A DNA stretch of 45,329 nt from JBCCQH01 sp039024435. GTDB taxonomy: Bacteria; Bacteroidota; Bacteroidia; J057; JADKCL01. This document shows, in pieces, positions 43,076 through 45,329 of this stretch (position 1 is the stretch's first letter; the number at the start of each line of letters is the position of its first letter). The notes beneath the pieces are model-generated. The model was not told the origin of the DNA. It saw only the letters and a program-made list of their open reading frames with translations, and ran no database searches. Both the position numbers and the translations under genes were made by a program. The stretch lies in the NCBI GenBank assembly GCA_039024435.1, contig JBCCQH010000058.1, positions 1 to 45,329 on the forward strand, read 5' to 3'.

Positions 43076-44218
43076 TTACTCGCTTCGCACCAACTCTGTC
43101 TCATAAATAAACGTCTTCCGGATCTGCCCGCCAATCCAGTTCCGCCTCGGTCCGGCGATGTCGCTGGAATAATTCATTAACCACCACCGCCCCGGCGCGA
43201 TCTCCGCGATGGCCGGGAATGCCGTGTCCCCGGTCGAGGGAAAATCCATCACGTGCACCAACGTCTGGTTCCGCTGGTCCAGGTGCCACAGTGCGGTCAC
43301 TTTCTGCGTCAAAGAATACCGTCCCAAATTGTAGAACCGCCGAATTGCGGCCGGTAACCAAGGCGCCTTGTCCGCTACCCCATCCAAACTGCGGCGCGCC
43401 ACCAAGTAGATCTCGTCCCCGTCCCGAAACAGCAGCGCACTGTCGTACTTGTTGCGGGTGGGATAGCTCCGCCAATGCGCTAAGCTGTCCCGGTGCGCGT
43501 ACACCACCATGCCCCCTGCACCTTCGAGGCGGACGGTTCCCCACAAGTTCCCCTCCGCATCAAAAATGAACTCGCCTTCCTCGCCTCCCCGATCACCGAG
43601 CTGCGATCCCTCCGAGATCGGGGTCCACGCGTATCCATCGGAACTGCGGTAGAGCCGCATCTGCCCGTGGTGACCGGTTTTGTACAGGTCCCGCCCGTAG
43701 TAGGCGCTCATGTACAACTGATCATCGCGGTTCCGGAACCGCCAGGGCACAAATCCGTCCAGTCCCTCCAGTTTGCGCGGGGTGGTCCATTCGCCCGAAG
43801 TCCGGCGGTGACCAGCGTAGACGTGCGCCGGCTGAAAGCCCAAGGGATTCGTTCCCGCCGAAAAAAAGTAAAAGTGCAAGCAGTCACCGAGGATGGCAAA
43901 GCGCGGTTCCCGCATATCGGCACCGAGGTGAACCTGCATTTCCAGGCGCCAGGATTGTCGATCCGCCGTGCTGAGGACATAAAGCTGGGTTTTCGAGGAC
44001 GCAAAGTGGGTGGGCGCCGTCCGAAAGGCAAAGTAGTAGCGCGCACCAAAACGGATCAGGTCCAGGTTGTTGTTGCCGCGCTGGCAGTGGACGGAATCGG
44101 GCAGCGCATCGGAGGGAACCAGGGTCCGCCATCCATTCGTGGTAAAGGTCTGCCCCGGCAGGCGCCAGGCCAGCAGGAGCAAGCTGAGGCCGCCCAGGGC
44201 GTAGATGATGGATCGCAT
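43076..44218 (-). CDS. Exported sialidase-like or six-bladed propeller protein of unknown function
   Basis: The 380-residue product starts with a signal peptide (MRSIIYALGGLSLLLLAWRLPGQ). The mature chain has propeller-type repeats: GARYYFAFRTAPTHF, YRSSDGYAWTP (Asp-box-like), FDAEGNLWGTVR and LFRDGDEIYLVARRS. The series recalls BNR/sialidase-fold exported proteins of Bacteroidota, but the full catalytic Arg triad is not clear, so a binding or other glycan role is possible. A minus-strand TATTTTTC box lies 3 nt before the ATG. It ends 102 nt before the gene that starts the recO unit. Confidence 0.8.
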   Translation of the reverse strand: MRSIIYALGGLSLLLLAWRLPGQTFTTNGWRTLVPSDALPDSVHCQRGNNNLDLIRFGARYYFAFRTAPTHFASSKTQLYVLSTADRQSWRLEMQVHLGADMREPRFAILGDCLHFYFFSAGTNPLGFQPAHVYAGHRRTSGEWTTPRKLEGLDGFVPWRFRNRDDQLYMSAYYGRDLYKTGHHGQMRLYRSSDGYAWTPISEGSQLGDRGGEEGEFIFDAEGNLWGTVRLEGAGGMVVYAHRDSLAHWRSYPTRNKYDSALLFRDGDEIYLVARRSLDGVADKAPWLPAAIRRFYNLGRYSLTQKVTALWHLDQRNQTLVHVMDFPSTGDTAFPAIAEIAPGRWWLMNYSSDIAGPRRNWIGGQIRKTFIYETELVRSE

Positions 44219-44456
44219 TCCGAAAAATACACTGCGCTGGATAGGATTTCAAATGGGCAAGGGAGGATGTTCCGCCGGGGCCCGGAATCCGCCGGAGCCG
44301 GTTGCACCAGCAAAGAGCCATTTTCGCCAAAACAATTTGTCGATAAAATTGTGCCCTCCATGATTGCATTTGACCGTATTATCGATATATTGAGTTGAGA
44401 ATTTTTTGAGAAAGGTCAAGCTGAATAACGTATTGTCCACCCAATGACCGGCCATC
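44219..44456. other. Divergent intergenic region with inverted repeats
   Basis: Between divergent genes lie ACAATTT-GTCGATA-AAATTGT (44332-44352) and the palindrome TATCGATA (44380-44387) in AT-rich sequence. These could be operators or promoter elements for either gene. Nothing else is recognised. Confidence 0.35.
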
Positions 44457-45329
44457 ATGCCCGAAAATGAACACCGCCACGCCCGTGGGCCCGGCGACGC
44501 GCAGTTTCTCGAATCCGAAGGTACGCGGTCGGCGATGCCGCCCCCTTTGCAGTTGTTCGCTTCTCCCGCCGATCCCCCGGCGGACAGTGGAGGTGAGGAA
44601 TTCCCCTGGCTCGGGGTCGTCCGGGACGATGCCTGGAGCAGCGGATTCTAATCCGCTCCCGACCACGCCCGCAAGACCGCCGACCTGCCCAAAGGCACCA
44701 AAGTCCGGGCCACCGGCCGCCGGGGCGGCTGGATCGAAGTCGAAATCCTCTCCGGTGAGCACCGGGGCGAATCCGGCTACATCTCCCAGGAGCGCCTGGA
44801 AAAACGGGAAACCCCATCCGAGTCGCTCCACACCGAACCCTACACCGAGGAATTGCCCCCAGGAACCGAGCTTTCCCCTGGGGCGGATCGGATCCGCCTC
44901 AAAGGTGACGCGGCGGGCGCGCTGTTCTACGCTCAGGAAGGGGACCGGATCTTTGTCGTCCCGGCGGACAAGGTCCGCTCCGACACCGGGACGGAAGCGG
45001 TGGAATATGAATCTCTGGTCCACTGCTTCCAGGATCGCGGGGCGAGTGGGTTCACGACGCTCTACATCACCTACCCCGGCGAAGACAGCTACGCGCCGAT
45101 CCAGTGGTACGCCGAAGCCTCCCAAGGCGGCTTGATTGATATTTGGGGCGCGCTGTTGGAGGAATTTGCCCAGATCATCGAGCAGATGGATCCGCCCAAA
45201 TGGGCGCCGGGCAAGCAGCATCCGAATTTTTATATCGGCAATGAGGCGCACAAGGCGATTGCGAAGCATTATGATGGACTTCATCCCAAGAACGATGTTT
45301 TTTTCAATTCGATCTCAGTTGCTTCAATC
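44457..45329 (+). pseudogene. Interrupted toxin/eCIS-cargo-like gene, 3' end outside window
   Basis: From ATG 44457 the frame codes for a hydrophilic leader with MPPPLQLFASPADPP (about 27-41), then a domain start (WLGVVRDDAWSSGF), and stops at TAA 44649-44651. The same frame then stays open to the window end for over 220 codons and continues naturally: LPKGTKVRATGRRGGWIEVE is a bacterial SH3-like domain, followed by a region with YITYPGEDSYAPIQWY and IGNEAHKAIAKHYDG. The stop therefore breaks one gene. Pro-rich leaders of this kind are, from memory, common in cargo proteins of extracellular contractile injection systems in Bacteroidota. A real nonsense mutation or a sequence error are both possible. 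Confidence 0.7.

Noticed and set aside
44379..45284. Minus-strand open frame of 301 codons at the right edge
   Set aside because: The plus-strand frame carries an SH3-like domain and continues across its single stop in the same frame, whereas the minus translation has no domain.
1..45329. tRNA, rRNA, CRISPR, transposase or phage genes
   Set aside because: None was recognised on either strand; no regularly spaced direct repeats and no integrase or transposase motifs were seen.

Overview
The window looks like chromosomal DNA from a GC-rich member of the Bacteroidota, most likely of the Saprospiria (Lewinella/Haliscomenobacter-like) group. The evidence is five exported proteins that end in type IX secretion (T9SS) sorting domains, a CarboxypepD_reg/DUF5686 outer-membrane protein, a bacterial geranylgeranylglyceryl-phosphate synthase homologue, TAnnTTTG-like promoter boxes and almost no Shine-Dalgarno sequences. 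The genus is an inference. I see no rRNA, tRNA, CRISPR array, transposase or prophage.

Layout, left to right. The window opens inside a T9SS cargo gene (3-488), followed by a strong hairpin terminator and a 0.5 kb gene-free stretch that contains three successive potential stem-loops. A small lipoprotein gene (1033-1647) then abuts, tail to tail, a four-gene minus-strand operon (5603 to 1648): M15 peptidase lipoprotein, PcrB-like synthase, bifunctional NAD(P)HX repair enzyme and AroE. A plus-strand run (5867-12715) encodes a PIG-L/LmbE deacetylase, a 49-residue membrane protein and a sodium:solute symporter, linked by two ATGA stop/start overlaps. A LuxR-type response regulator and a TPR-containing histidine kinase follow. 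Two minus-strand outer-membrane-like genes come next.

From 14.7 to 31.1 kb lies a region rich in exported proteins. It holds an FG-GAP/UnbV T9SS protein, a five-heme cytochrome with a T9SS tail, a sphingomyelinase-like phosphoesterase lipoprotein and a secreted protein with opposite charge blocks. It also holds a DUF5686 protein, an exported HELAH putative metallopeptidase, a zinc-ribbon protein, and a subtilase with a T9SS beta-propeller-like partner. From 31.3 to 37.7 kb a plus-strand unit carries a DUF6150-like repeat protein, prmA and a 1680-residue exported protein with acidic tracts.

The last 7 kb is mainly minus strand: a secreted propeller-like protein, an unknown gene, recO, a TspO-like membrane protein, and an 818-residue fusion of an alpha/beta-hydrolase-like domain to a PEP-synthase-like ATP-grasp and phosphohistidine domain. 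At the right edge a plus-strand gene with a Pro-rich leader and SH3-like domain, resembling cargo of contractile injection systems, is broken by an in-frame TAA that lies inside a perfect palindrome.

The strongest leads for new biology are the fusion protein, whose hydrolase nucleophile position is Asn; the palindromic stop in the toxin-like gene; the T9SS-secreted pentaheme cytochrome; and the deacetylase/mini-membrane-protein/symporter cassette next to its own two-component system.
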